64,000 nt of DNA from positions 428,359-492,358 of the forward strand of contig CANLVO010000002.1 in NCBI GenBank assembly GCA_947494645.1, written 5' to 3'. Position 1 is the stretch's first letter. Each line of letters opens with the position of its first letter. Below the pieces are notes generated by a model. That model ran no database searches and was not told where the DNA came from. It worked only from the letters and a program-made list of their open reading frames with translations. The position numbers were made by a program, and so were the translations under genes. Positions 20,644 to 29,144 of this stretch are shown piece by piece. Origin of the DNA: an uncultured Litoreibacter sp. (GTDB lineage: Bacteria > Pseudomonadota > Alphaproteobacteria > Rhodobacterales > Rhodobacteraceae).

Positions 20644-21615
20644 ATGGACGTGAGGTCAGGACAAAACCGCGCAGCAGCGCATCTTTATCCCGGGATTGAC
20701 CCGTTTGATCAGCGTGTTCTGTCTGTCGGCGATGGACATCGGATCTATGTAGAGCAATGCGGCAACCCTGATGGGCAACCCGTTGTGGTGCTGCATGGCG
20801 GCCCCGGGGGCGGGTGCAGTCCGACCATGCGGCGCTACTTCGACCCTGCGCATTACCGCATTATCCTTTTTGATCAGCGTGGCTGTGGTCGTTCCCGGCC
20901 CCACGCCAGCGTCGAGAACAACACCACTTGGCATCTGGTGCGCGACATCGAGATGATCCGCGACGGGCTGGGTATCGAGAATTGGATTGTCTTTGGCGGC
21001 AGTTGGGGTGCCACACTAGCTCTGATCTATGCTCAGGCGCATCCGGATCGTGCTTCCTACTTGATCCTCCGTGGTGTCTTCCTGATGACGCAGGCCGAGC
21101 TGGACTGGTTTTACGGCGGCGGCGCAGGTCAATTCTTTCCTGACCTATGGAAAAAGTTCGAAAACCTCATCCCAGAGGACGAGCGCGACGACATGATCGC
21201 AGCTTACGGGCGACGCTTATTCTCGGGCGATATGCAGCAAGAGATCCGCTATGGCCGCGCTTGGGCCGGGTGGGAGAACGCATTGGCCGCGCTTTCCGTC
21301 ACGACCAGTGGCGAAAGCCCGGCTGAATATGCCCGCGCTTTTGCCCGATTGGAAAACCACTACTTTACGCATCGAGGCTGGCTGGAGAGCGATGGCGACA
21401 TATTGGCGAAGCGGCACTTGATCGAACATATTCCAGCAAGCATCGTCCAAGGTCGCTATGACATGATTTGTCCGCCTCACTCCGCATACAAGCTGGCCGA
21501 TGGTTGGGACAAGGCGAAGCTGAGCCTCATCGGCGCGGCGGGCCACGCGTTATCAGAGCCCGGTATCACCGCAGAACTGGTGCGAGTCACAAATCTTTTG
21601 CGGGAAGAATTGTAA
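20644..21615 (+). CDS. pip: Prolyl aminopeptidase
   Basis: The 323-residue alpha/beta hydrolase releases N-terminal proline from peptides. The oxyanion motif H-G-G-P-G-G (51-56), nucleophile S120 in G-G-S-W-G, D273 and H301 form the expected triad. The phrase D-Q-R-G-C-G-R-S is typical of the S33 peptidase family. A proline-peptide hydrolase upstream of a peptide importer operon is sensible, though the two are separated by a likely terminator. Confidence 0.93.
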   Translation: MDVRSGQNRAAAHLYPGIDPFDQRVLSVGDGHRIYVEQCGNPDGQPVVVLHGGPGGGCSPTMRRYFDPAHYRIILFDQRGCGRSRPHASVENNTTWHLVRDIEMIRDGLGIENWIVFGGSWGATLALIYAQAHPDRASYLILRGVFLMTQAELDWFYGGGAGQFFPDLWKKFENLIPEDERDDMIAAYGRRLFSGDMQQEIRYGRAWAGWENALAALSVTTSGESPAEYARAFARLENHYFTHRGWLESDGDILAKRHLIEHIPASIVQGRYDMICPPHSAYKLADGWDKAKLSLIGAAGHALSEPGITAELVRVTNLLREEL

Positions 21616-21644
21616 GGCTCAACAGCTGTTTCGATGCTCGATAC

Positions 21645-21694
21645 GTGAAAAATTTGACTTTTTTTTCACTTGAGGGGCTTTACAGACCCCCTTT
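21645..21694 (+). terminator. Tandem hairpins after pip, candidate terminator
   Basis: An AT-rich hairpin (GTGAAAAA 21645-21652 with TTTTTCAC 21662-21669) is followed by a small GC hairpin (GGGG 21674-21677 with CCCC 21687-21690) leading into CTTTT. The second resembles a short Rho-independent terminator in front of the ABC importer operon. Confidence 0.45.
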
Positions 21695-21744
21695 TGTCGC
21701 TACGCTGACAGCACTTCTTAGAGAGTCCGGGGGCTAACAGAACA

Positions 21745-22746
21745 TTGTCAGGTCTATTCCGTATTGTCGTTCAGCGCCTGCTTTTAGGTCTGGTGACCCT
21801 CTTCGTGGTTTCGGTCATTATTTTTGTCGCCGTGAACGCTCTGCCGGGCGACTTCGCAGAGGCGATCCTTGGCCAAGGCGCTACTCCTGAAGCCGTTACA
21901 GCTATCCGAGAGCAACTTGGGCTGAACCAAAACGCGCTGACCCGCTACTTCCAATGGCTGTCGGGCGCGCTTCGTGGTGATCTGGGTGTGCCGCTAAGCC
22001 AAGCCCTGTTCGCAGGGAACTTTGGCGCCACCGCTGTTGGGACAGATGTCACAACAGTTGTGGATCAGATTATCCCTCGGTTGAAGAACACACTCTTCCT
22101 GGCCGGTGTGTCTGCGGCGATCTCGGTCCCATTGGCCGTAACATTGGGCGTGCTGACAGCACTCTACCGCAACACGGCTTTTGACAAGGCAATGAACGTT
22201 TCAACGCTGTCAGCAATCTCCAGCCCTGAGTTCTTCATTGCTTATGTACTGATCCTGTTTCTCGCAGTTTTGAACCCGATCTTCCCATCACTCAGCAACA
22301 TCTTCCCCGGTATGGAATTCAGCGAACGGCTGACACGAACGATGTTGCCCGCTTTGACCCTAACACTGGCGGTTACGGCACAAATGATGCGCATGACTCG
22401 GGCTGCAATCATCAACTTGCTGGCCTCTCCTTATATCGAGATGGCGCGATTGAAGGGCCTTAGCCCGATGCGCGTCATCGTTAAACACGCACTTCCAAAT
22501 GCGCTGGCCCCAATCATCACCGTGATCGCACTGAACCTCGCGTTCCTTGTCACGGGCGTTGTGGTGGTCGAAGTTGTCTTCGTCTACCCGGGCATTGGCC
22601 AGCTGTTTGTGGACAGCGTGAAAATCCGGGACATCCCGGTGGTGCAAGCCTGCTGCCTGATCTTCGCGGCAGTCTACATCCTGCTCAACCTGACAGCTGA
22701 CATTCTGTCGATCATTTCGAACCCACGTCTGAGGCATCCGAAATGA
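21745..22746 (+). CDS. Peptide-type ABC transporter permease, DppB-like
   Basis: The 333-residue inner-membrane protein has about six membrane segments and the binding-protein-dependent permease motif around E-M-A-R-L-K-G-L-S-P-M-R-V-I-V-K-H-A-L-P-N-A. The N-terminal helix R-L-L-L-G-L-V-T-L-F and the A-L-P-G-D-F phrase are typical of the DppB/OppB half. The only possible start is a TTG at 21745, because an in-frame stop lies at 21706. A weak purine site (GGGGG) is about 13 bases upstream. It overlaps the second permease by 4 bp. Confidence 0.9.
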   Translation: MSGLFRIVVQRLLLGLVTLFVVSVIIFVAVNALPGDFAEAILGQGATPEAVTAIREQLGLNQNALTRYFQWLSGALRGDLGVPLSQALFAGNFGATAVGTDVTTVVDQIIPRLKNTLFLAGVSAAISVPLAVTLGVLTALYRNTAFDKAMNVSTLSAISSPEFFIAYVLILFLAVLNPIFPSLSNIFPGMEFSERLTRTMLPALTLTLAVTAQMMRMTRAAIINLLASPYIEMARLKGLSPMRVIVKHALPNALAPIITVIALNLAFLVTGVVVVEVVFVYPGIGQLFVDSVKIRDIPVVQACCLIFAAVYILLNLTADILSIISNPRLRHPK

Positions 22747-23939
22747 CGTTGATTTATATTCTTCTTGGGCTCATCGCCCTTCTTGGTCTGGCCTACGTGT
22801 TTCGCTTGGGTGGTCAGGCGGCCACTGGGAACAAGCCTTTCTTCCGTGACATGCCGTTTGGCGTAGCATTTGGATACGTTCTGGCTGCTGCGCTGCTTTT
22901 GTTCAGCGTCTGGTACTTCTTCCAACCCACAGAAACTGACGGCGTACCACGCGCAGGGGTGATTTTCTTCCGCTGGGCGGTGCAAGGGTTCCTGATGTTT
23001 GCGGCTGCGGCCTACCTGTTCCGGCTGCTGGGCCGCAGCGTCGGCACCGAAGGGTCGAAAAAGTTGTTCCGCTCTATGCCGCTGACCGCCGCTTTTGGGA
23101 TCATGATCATAATCGTCTACGCGATTGTGTCGATTTTTGCTGGCGTCATTGCGCCCTATGGCCAAGAAGAAGTGCTGGGCGCAGCCAACATCGTACCGGG
23201 TGGCAACCCAGCAATCGGGGGCAATCCTGAATACCCCCTCGGGACAGATCAGATCGGCCGGGATATCCTGTCGCGTCTGATATTTGGGGCACAGAACACG
23301 GTTGGCATTGCGTTTGTGACCACATGCCTCGCCTTCCTGCTCGGCGGCTCGCTTGGGTTCTTGGCGGCGACGTTGGGCGGCTGGCTTGACCAGCTTCTGT
23401 CCCGCGCAGTCGACGCACTGATGGCCATCCCTGCGCTGATCTTCGCGCTATTGCTGATCACAATTGCCACGGCGTGGGCTGGGTCGGCCTCGTGGCAGGT
23501 GACGATTTACATGATCCTGATCATCGCGGTGATCGATTCGACGCGGGTGTTCCGTCTTTCCCGCGCCGTGGGTCAAAACATTGTCGTCATGGATTATATC
23601 GAAGCCGCCAAACTACGCGGTGAAGGTCTGCCGTATCTGATTTTCCGCGAGATGCTTCCGAACGCATACGCACCGCTGTTGGCCGAGTTCGGTTTGCGCT
23701 TCTGCTTTGTGTTCCTGACCATCGCATCGTTGTCCTTCCTGGGTGTCGGCATCCAGCCGCCTCTGGCCGACTGGGGCACGATGGTACGCGATCTGTCGCA
23801 ATTCATTAACTTCGCAGCCTTCGCGCCAAATGTTGCCGTTGCACCGCTGCTGGCCGCCGGAGCCATCGCGCTTCTGACCGTTGCGGTGAACTTCGTGGTC
23901 GACTGGATGCTTCACAAATCCTCGGGTCTAAAAGAATGA
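22743..23939 (+). CDS. Peptide-type ABC transporter permease, DppC-like, with N-terminal extension
   Basis: The 398-residue protein is about 100 residues longer than usual DppC permeases. The first 110 residues hold about three extra membrane segments. The typical DppC core follows: T-D-Q-I-G-R-D-I-L-S-R-L-I-F-G-A, then the EAA loop Y-I-E-A-A-K-L-R-G-E-G-L-P-Y-L-I-F-R. The ATG (22743) overlaps the stop of the first permease, and its own stop overlaps the ATPase start (ATGA), so the three genes are coupled. Confidence 0.9.
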   Translation: MTLIYILLGLIALLGLAYVFRLGGQAATGNKPFFRDMPFGVAFGYVLAAALLLFSVWYFFQPTETDGVPRAGVIFFRWAVQGFLMFAAAAYLFRLLGRSVGTEGSKKLFRSMPLTAAFGIMIIIVYAIVSIFAGVIAPYGQEEVLGAANIVPGGNPAIGGNPEYPLGTDQIGRDILSRLIFGAQNTVGIAFVTTCLAFLLGGSLGFLAATLGGWLDQLLSRAVDALMAIPALIFALLLITIATAWAGSASWQVTIYMILIIAVIDSTRVFRLSRAVGQNIVVMDYIEAAKLRGEGLPYLIFREMLPNAYAPLLAEFGLRFCFVFLTIASLSFLGVGIQPPLADWGTMVRDLSQFINFAAFAPNVAVAPLLAAGAIALLTVAVNFVVDWMLHKSSGLKE

Positions 23940-25582
23940 GCGAACCGCTTCTCAAGATACGCAACCTCTGGATCGAGGGCCGCTCGGACGAGACTTGGAA
24001 CCCGATCATCAACGGCGTCGATCTGGACCTGAACAAAGGCGAAGTGATCGGACTGATTGGCGAGTCAGGGGCTGGCAAATCGACCATCGGATTGGCCTCA
24101 ATGGGGTTCACCCGCGACGGGGTCCGCATTTCGCAAGGGTCGGTGGTGTTCGACGGCGTCGATCTGGTCACAGCATCTGCAGCGGACAAGCGCGCCCTTT
24201 TGGGAAAACGCATCGCCTATGTCGCCCAGTCGGCTGCGGCCAGCTTCAACCCTGCGCACAAGCTCATGGATCAACATACCGAGGGTCCTGTTCAGCATTC
24301 CGTGTCCAGCAAGGGCGAAAGCACCGAGGACGGTATTGAGCTGTATCGTCGTCTGCGTCTCCCAAACCCGGAAGAAATTGGCTTCCGTTACCCGCATCAG
24401 GTATCCGGCGGGCAGCTGCAGCGGGCTATGACGGCAATGGCCATGGCATGTCGTCCCGATCTGATCATTTTTGACGAACCGACGACTGCGCTTGATGTGA
24501 CCACGCAGATTGAGGTGCTTGCCTCAATCCGCGACATTGTCGAGCAATTCGATACGGCCGCGATCTACATCACCCATGATCTTGCTGTCGTCGCGCAGAT
24601 GGCAGACAAGATCAAAGTACTGCTGAAAGGCGATGAGGTCGAAGAGGCCGACACGCGCACCATGCTCAGCCAGCCAAAAGAAGAGTACACCAAGTCACTT
24701 TGGGCTGTACGCAGTTTCGAACGACCTGCAAAGCCGTCGGTGATTACCGGATCGACACCAGTCGTCTCGGTCAAAAACGTCACAGCGGCCTATGGCACAA
24801 CTGACGTTCTGCATGATGTAAGCTTTGACATCCACGAGGGGCGCACAGTCGCGGTTGTGGGTGAATCGGGGTCTGGAAAGTCAACAACTGCGCGGTGCAT
24901 CACCGGGCTCTTGCCGCCGCGCTTGGGTCATATCGAGTTTGACGGGATGCAGCTGCCGCTGGACTACCGCAAGCGCGACAAGATGCAGCTGCGTCAGGCG
25001 CAGATGATCTATCAGATGGCCGACACAGCCCTAAACCCACGCAAGACCATCGGCGAAACGATTGGCCGCCCGGTAGAGTTCTATCTCGGGTTAAAGGGCA
25101 AAGAGAAACGCGCCAAGGTGGACGCCCTGCTTGATGAAATCGAGTTGGAGCCAAGCCAGTATCGTGACCGGTTGCCTTCAGAACTCTCTGGTGGGCAGAA
25201 ACAACGAATCGGGATAGCCCGTGCGCTGGCGGCTGAGCCGAAGTTCATTATCTGTGATGAGGTTACGTCTGCGCTGGACCAGCTGGTCGCGGAAGGTATT
25301 TTGAAGCTGTTGGCTAAGTTGCAGGACCAGCTTGGCTTGAGTTATATGTTCATCACCCACGATCTGGCCACGGTACGCGCCATTTCCGACGAGGTGGTGG
25401 TTATGAAAGACGGCAAGGTCGTGGAACAAGGCGAGAAAGCCGAGATGTTCCAGCCGCCGCACCATCCCTATACAGACCTGCTGCTGAGCTCGGTGCCTGA
25501 AATGGATCCGGACTGGCTCGATGATCTGCTCAAAGAACGCGGAGTTGATAACATCGGCGATGCTGCTGTTGATAAGATGTAA
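23936..25582 (+). CDS. Peptide-type ABC transporter, double ATP-binding protein
   Basis: The 548-residue protein fuses two nucleotide-binding domains, replacing the usual DppD and DppF pair. The first has Walker A G-E-S-G-A-G-K-S-T (42-50), signature V-S-G-G-Q-L-Q-R and Walker B F-D-E-P; the second has G-E-S-G-S-G-K-S-T, L-S-G-G-Q-K-Q-R and C-D-E-V-T-S-A-L-D. In the second domain the usual D-E-P is D-E-V, but the catalytic glutamate is kept. It energises the two permeases upstream. Confidence 0.93.
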   Translation: MSEPLLKIRNLWIEGRSDETWNPIINGVDLDLNKGEVIGLIGESGAGKSTIGLASMGFTRDGVRISQGSVVFDGVDLVTASAADKRALLGKRIAYVAQSAAASFNPAHKLMDQHTEGPVQHSVSSKGESTEDGIELYRRLRLPNPEEIGFRYPHQVSGGQLQRAMTAMAMACRPDLIIFDEPTTALDVTTQIEVLASIRDIVEQFDTAAIYITHDLAVVAQMADKIKVLLKGDEVEEADTRTMLSQPKEEYTKSLWAVRSFERPAKPSVITGSTPVVSVKNVTAAYGTTDVLHDVSFDIHEGRTVAVVGESGSGKSTTARCITGLLPPRLGHIEFDGMQLPLDYRKRDKMQLRQAQMIYQMADTALNPRKTIGETIGRPVEFYLGLKGKEKRAKVDALLDEIELEPSQYRDRLPSELSGGQKQRIGIARALAAEPKFIICDEVTSALDQLVAEGILKLLAKLQDQLGLSYMFITHDLATVRAISDEVVVMKDGKVVEQGEKAEMFQPPHHPYTDLLLSSVPEMDPDWLDDLLKERGVDNIGDAAVDKM

Positions 25583-25651
25583 TTCGAATCACCCTCGAAG
25601 GGTGGCAAGACCGACGGGGGACCGTCAAAACAACCAACTGGGAGACTATAA

Positions 25652-27196
25652 ATGACTCATATTTCAAGACGAGGCTTGCTTAAGTCTGGTATCGCCGCAG
25701 GGGTGCTGAGCGCCACCGGGATGCCACTGCGCGCCGCACCCAAGAAAGGCGGCCGCCTGCGCCTTGGTATTGCCGGCGCCAACACTTCTGACAGCTGGGA
25801 CGGTCGGACCCACTCAGACAGCTTCATGATCATGTGTGCCCACGGCGCCGTGTTCGATTGCCTGACTGAAGTTGGCGCAGACGGTCAACTGAAAGGCGAA
25901 TTGGCCGAAAGCTGGGAAGCCTCCGCTGATGCGAAAACCTGGACCTTCAAGCTGCGCAAGGGCGTGACGTTCCACTCTGGTAAAGCATTCGGCGCAGATG
26001 ACGTGATCGCATCGCTCGAAATGCACACTGCCGAAGGTGCGAAATCAGCGGCCAAGCCGATCGTTTCCGCGATCTCGGAAATGAAGAAAATCTCGGACCA
26101 CGAAATTCAGATGACGCTGGCCGCCGGCAACGCCGACTTCCCGTTCCTGCTGTCGGACTATCACATACTGATGTTCCCAGCGGGCGAGATCGACGAAGCC
26201 ATCGCATCGGGCAACGGCACCGGTCTTTACAAGGTCGAAAGCTTTGACCCAGGCGTACGGTTTGTCGGTAAGCGCGTCGAAAGCCACTACAAGGACGGCG
26301 ATGCCGGCTTCTTCGACGAGCTGGAAGTGATCGCGATCAACGACGCCGCAGCGCGGATGAACGCTCTGATGACCGGTCAGGTTGATGCCGTGAACCGCGT
26401 CGACGTCAAGACCGAAGCGCTGCTGAAAGCCAACCCGAACGTCAACATCTTCGAGGTTACTGGTAACCAGCACTACACGTTCCCAATGCAGACTGGTCTT
26501 GACCCGTTCGCTGACATGAATGTGCGTCGCGCACTTAAGCACGCAGTCAACCGCGAAGAAATGGTAGACAAAATCCTGCTGGGCCACGGTAAGGTCGCCA
26601 ACGACCACCCAATCGGGCCAGCAAACCAGTATTTCGCATCCGATCTGGAGCAGAACTCCTACGATCCAGACAAAGCTAAGTTCTACATGAAAGAAGCAGG
26701 TCTCGACTCTCTGAAGGTTGACCTGTCTGCCGCGAATGCTGCCTTTGCGGGCGCGATCGATGCAGCGCAGCTGTATCAGGCCTCCGCCAAGGCGGCTGGC
26801 ATCGACATCAACGTGGTGCAGGAGCCCGATGATGGCTACTGGTCCAACGTCTGGCTGAAGAAGCCATGGTGTGCCTGCTACTGGTCCGGCCGCGCAACCG
26901 AGGACTGGATGTTCTCGACCGCGTACGAAACCGGGGTACCTTGGAACGACACCGGCTGGGAAAACGCACGCTTCCAAGAGCTGCTTTTGACCGCTCGTGC
27001 CGAGCTGGACAGCGACAAACGTCGCGACATGTACACTGAGATGCAGATGTTGATGTCCGCTGAAGGCGGCACCGTGGTTCCAATGTATGCCAACTATGTG
27101 GATGCGCATTCCACCAAGCTGGCCAACTCCGGGACAATCGGTAACGTATTCCAAATGGATAGCTCCCGCATCATGGAGCGCTGGTGGTTCGCGTAA
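25652..27196 (+). CDS. Peptide-type ABC transporter substrate-binding protein (family 5), Tat-exported
   Basis: The 514-residue periplasmic binding protein begins with a twin-arginine signal (S-R6-R7-G-L-L-K followed by a hydrophobic stretch ending P-L-R-A-A). The mature part has the family 5 pattern: L-A-E-S-W-E-A-S-A-D-A-K-T-W-T-F-K-L-R and F-H-S-G-K. Members bind peptides, opines or other small molecules; the ligand here is unknown. It lies 69 bp after the ATPase with GGGAG before its ATG, and a strong terminator ends the operon. Confidence 0.92.
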   Translation: MTHISRRGLLKSGIAAGVLSATGMPLRAAPKKGGRLRLGIAGANTSDSWDGRTHSDSFMIMCAHGAVFDCLTEVGADGQLKGELAESWEASADAKTWTFKLRKGVTFHSGKAFGADDVIASLEMHTAEGAKSAAKPIVSAISEMKKISDHEIQMTLAAGNADFPFLLSDYHILMFPAGEIDEAIASGNGTGLYKVESFDPGVRFVGKRVESHYKDGDAGFFDELEVIAINDAAARMNALMTGQVDAVNRVDVKTEALLKANPNVNIFEVTGNQHYTFPMQTGLDPFADMNVRRALKHAVNREEMVDKILLGHGKVANDHPIGPANQYFASDLEQNSYDPDKAKFYMKEAGLDSLKVDLSAANAAFAGAIDAAQLYQASAKAAGIDINVVQEPDDGYWSNVWLKKPWCACYWSGRATEDWMFSTAYETGVPWNDTGWENARFQELLLTARAELDSDKRRDMYTEMQMLMSAEGGTVVPMYANYVDAHSTKLANSGTIGNVFQMDSSRIMERWWFA

Positions 27197-27228
27197 GCGT
27201 CACTTAGCTATTGGCCAAATTTAGGAAG

Positions 27229-27260
27229 CGCCCTGTCATTTTGGCAGGGCGTTTTCGTTT
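27229..27260 (+). terminator. Rho-independent terminator of the ABC importer operon
   Basis: CGCCCTG (27229-27235) and CAGGGCG (27245-27251) form a 7-bp GC stem with a 9-base loop, followed by TTTTCGTTT. It lies 32 bp after the binding-protein stop and just before the end of the convergent histidine kinase gene. Confidence 0.88.
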
Positions 27261-27265
27261 CTAGG

Positions 27266-29092
27266 CTACTCGGCCGCAGTACGCATTGCTGGCGACAGAA
27301 CATGTTGCGCAACCACCTCCAACAGAACTTCTTTCTGCAAAGGTTTCGACAGGAAGCCGCTCATCTTGGCGGCATCAAACCGATCTTGATCCAGAACCGT
27401 CTTGTCTGCCGTAAGGGCGATAATTGCGACGTCTTTTCCACTAGGGGATGCACGAATAGTTTCAGCCGCTGAGTAGCCGTCCATGATCGGCATATGCAGG
27501 TCCATCAGGATTAGATCAAATTGCCGGGTCTCCGCCTTGTTTACCGCTTCGGCTCCATCTTCTGCTTCATCGACCTCCGCACCGGACCCGGCGAGGAAGG
27601 ATCGAGCTACAAATCGGTTCGTCGCATTGTCATCTACCAGCAGTATGCGAGACGGTCTTTCGTTGTCTTGCAGCTCTTGTGGTTGCTTAACAGAGTTCGC
27701 TGATGATTTTTCGGGCAACTCCATAGGAAAACAGAGCGTAAAGATTGATCCTCGCCCGGCGCAGGACTCCACAGTAATTGCGCCGCCCATCAGCTCCGCC
27801 AATCCAAGTGAAATAGCCAGCCCTAGCCCTGTCCCAGTTGCCGCACGTTCCAGTTGTTCATCTACTTGGCTGTAGCGCGAAAAGAGCCGCGCTTGGGAGG
27901 ACTTTGGGATCCCGATGCCTGTATCCTTGATCGCTATGCGCACCTGATCGTCTGACGAAACATCCAAGCACAAGTCGACGCCACCGCGGTCAGTAAACTT
28001 GATCGCATTGGTCACAAGGTTAGAGAGGATCTGGCGTATTCGTACCGGATCAAACACCAGCTCAGGCGGAAGGGCGTCGTCAACGTTCAGGCGTAAATAC
28101 AGGCCCTTCTTCTCAGCGTTGGCGGAGAACAGCTTGACGACAGAGCCTGCAACATCATGAAGACTGCCTCGCACCGGTTTCAGCGTCAGCTTCCCCGCCT
28201 CGACCTTTTCGTGGTCCAGAACGTCATCAACCAGTGTTTTCAGGGACACGGCAGAGCTGTAAAGGACGTCAGCGCGTTCCCCGCTTTCTCCACCAGCATG
28301 CTCCGATTTCATCAGCTGGGCGATCCCCAATATGCCGTTCAGCGGCGTGCGAATTTCATGGCTTAGCGTTGCCATGAAGCGGCCCTTCGCCTCGTTGGCT
28401 GCGTCGGCCTCCGTCCGGGCCGCAATCAGAACCCGCCGAGACCGGGAACCCTCGATCATCATGACGGTGATATAGCCGATCATGAGCATCAGGATTGCCA
28501 TACCCACAACTGTGTCTATCAAACGGTCCTGCTCGATCAGCGAAGATACAATGGTCAGGATGATCGTCGCCACAACGGGCGTTCCGGTGACAATTGCCAA
28601 AGGCAGGTGGTAGGATCTGACGGTAGCGCAATGAATAAGCGCGGTGGTCAGGCTGCAGAAAGTGAACAGCTTCGGCGCAAGCCCGTCGAGCTGCCACATC
28701 TCGTAAAGCACGTTGAGGAATACGCAGGAGCCGACAGTCGCAGCAGTCAACAAACTGAGGTAAGGCAGCCACCGCATGCGGACCTGCATTTGTTTTACCG
28801 CTAGAATCCCCCAAATCTCGATAACCAGATAGATCAAGACAGTGGAGACCACGAACCGCAACGGCAGGTAAAACCCGCTTAGCGCTACGACAATCAACAC
28901 TGAAGCGGACCGCGCCGGAAGGTCCCGCAAGGTGATGTTCTCTTGCCGCAGAACGGCGTCTTTCTTTGGTAAGCGGAACACGGGCTGCTGCGTCACTTTC
29001 CTGTCACTTGAAGCGCACCCTAGCCGTGAGAACCTTAAGATCAGGTTGCGTCTTGACGTAATCACACCCCCAGAGCCCTTCGGCCTATACAT
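27266..29092 (-). CDS. Membrane-bound hybrid histidine kinase
   Basis: The protein (608 residues from 29092) has about six membrane segments at residues 65-215 and then a HisKA domain with H245 in S-H-E-I-R-T-P-L-N-G. A complete ATPase domain follows (N-box N-A-I-K-F, D-T-G-I-G-I-P, G-T-G-L-G-L), and a C-terminal receiver domain has phospho-acceptor D531 in L-M-D-L-H-M-P-I-M-D-G. There is no PAS or other obvious sensor domain, so sensing must involve the membrane part. No response regulator or HPt gene is adjacent. The start is uncertain: ATG 29092 lacks a good ribosome site, and GTGs nearby are possible. Confidence 0.85.
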   Translation of the reverse strand: MYRPKGSGGVITSRRNLILRFSRLGCASSDRKVTQQPVFRLPKKDAVLRQENITLRDLPARSASVLIVVALSGFYLPLRFVVSTVLIYLVIEIWGILAVKQMQVRMRWLPYLSLLTAATVGSCVFLNVLYEMWQLDGLAPKLFTFCSLTTALIHCATVRSYHLPLAIVTGTPVVATIILTIVSSLIEQDRLIDTVVGMAILMLMIGYITVMMIEGSRSRRVLIAARTEADAANEAKGRFMATLSHEIRTPLNGILGIAQLMKSEHAGGESGERADVLYSSAVSLKTLVDDVLDHEKVEAGKLTLKPVRGSLHDVAGSVVKLFSANAEKKGLYLRLNVDDALPPELVFDPVRIRQILSNLVTNAIKFTDRGGVDLCLDVSSDDQVRIAIKDTGIGIPKSSQARLFSRYSQVDEQLERAATGTGLGLAISLGLAELMGGAITVESCAGRGSIFTLCFPMELPEKSSANSVKQPQELQDNERPSRILLVDDNATNRFVARSFLAGSGAEVDEAEDGAEAVNKAETRQFDLILMDLHMPIMDGYSAAETIRASPSGKDVAIIALTADKTVLDQDRFDAAKMSGFLSKPLQKEVLLEVVAQHVLSPAMRTAAE

Positions 29093-29144
29093 CCTTCGCG
29101 ATTGAGCGTAGTTGATCCGCTGGCCAGCCCAAGAGAGCATTCCA

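Noticed and set aside
26045-27154. 369-codon open frame antisense to the substrate-binding protein gene
   Set aside because: Mirror of GC-rich third-codon bias in the binding-protein gene; no start signal and no domain.
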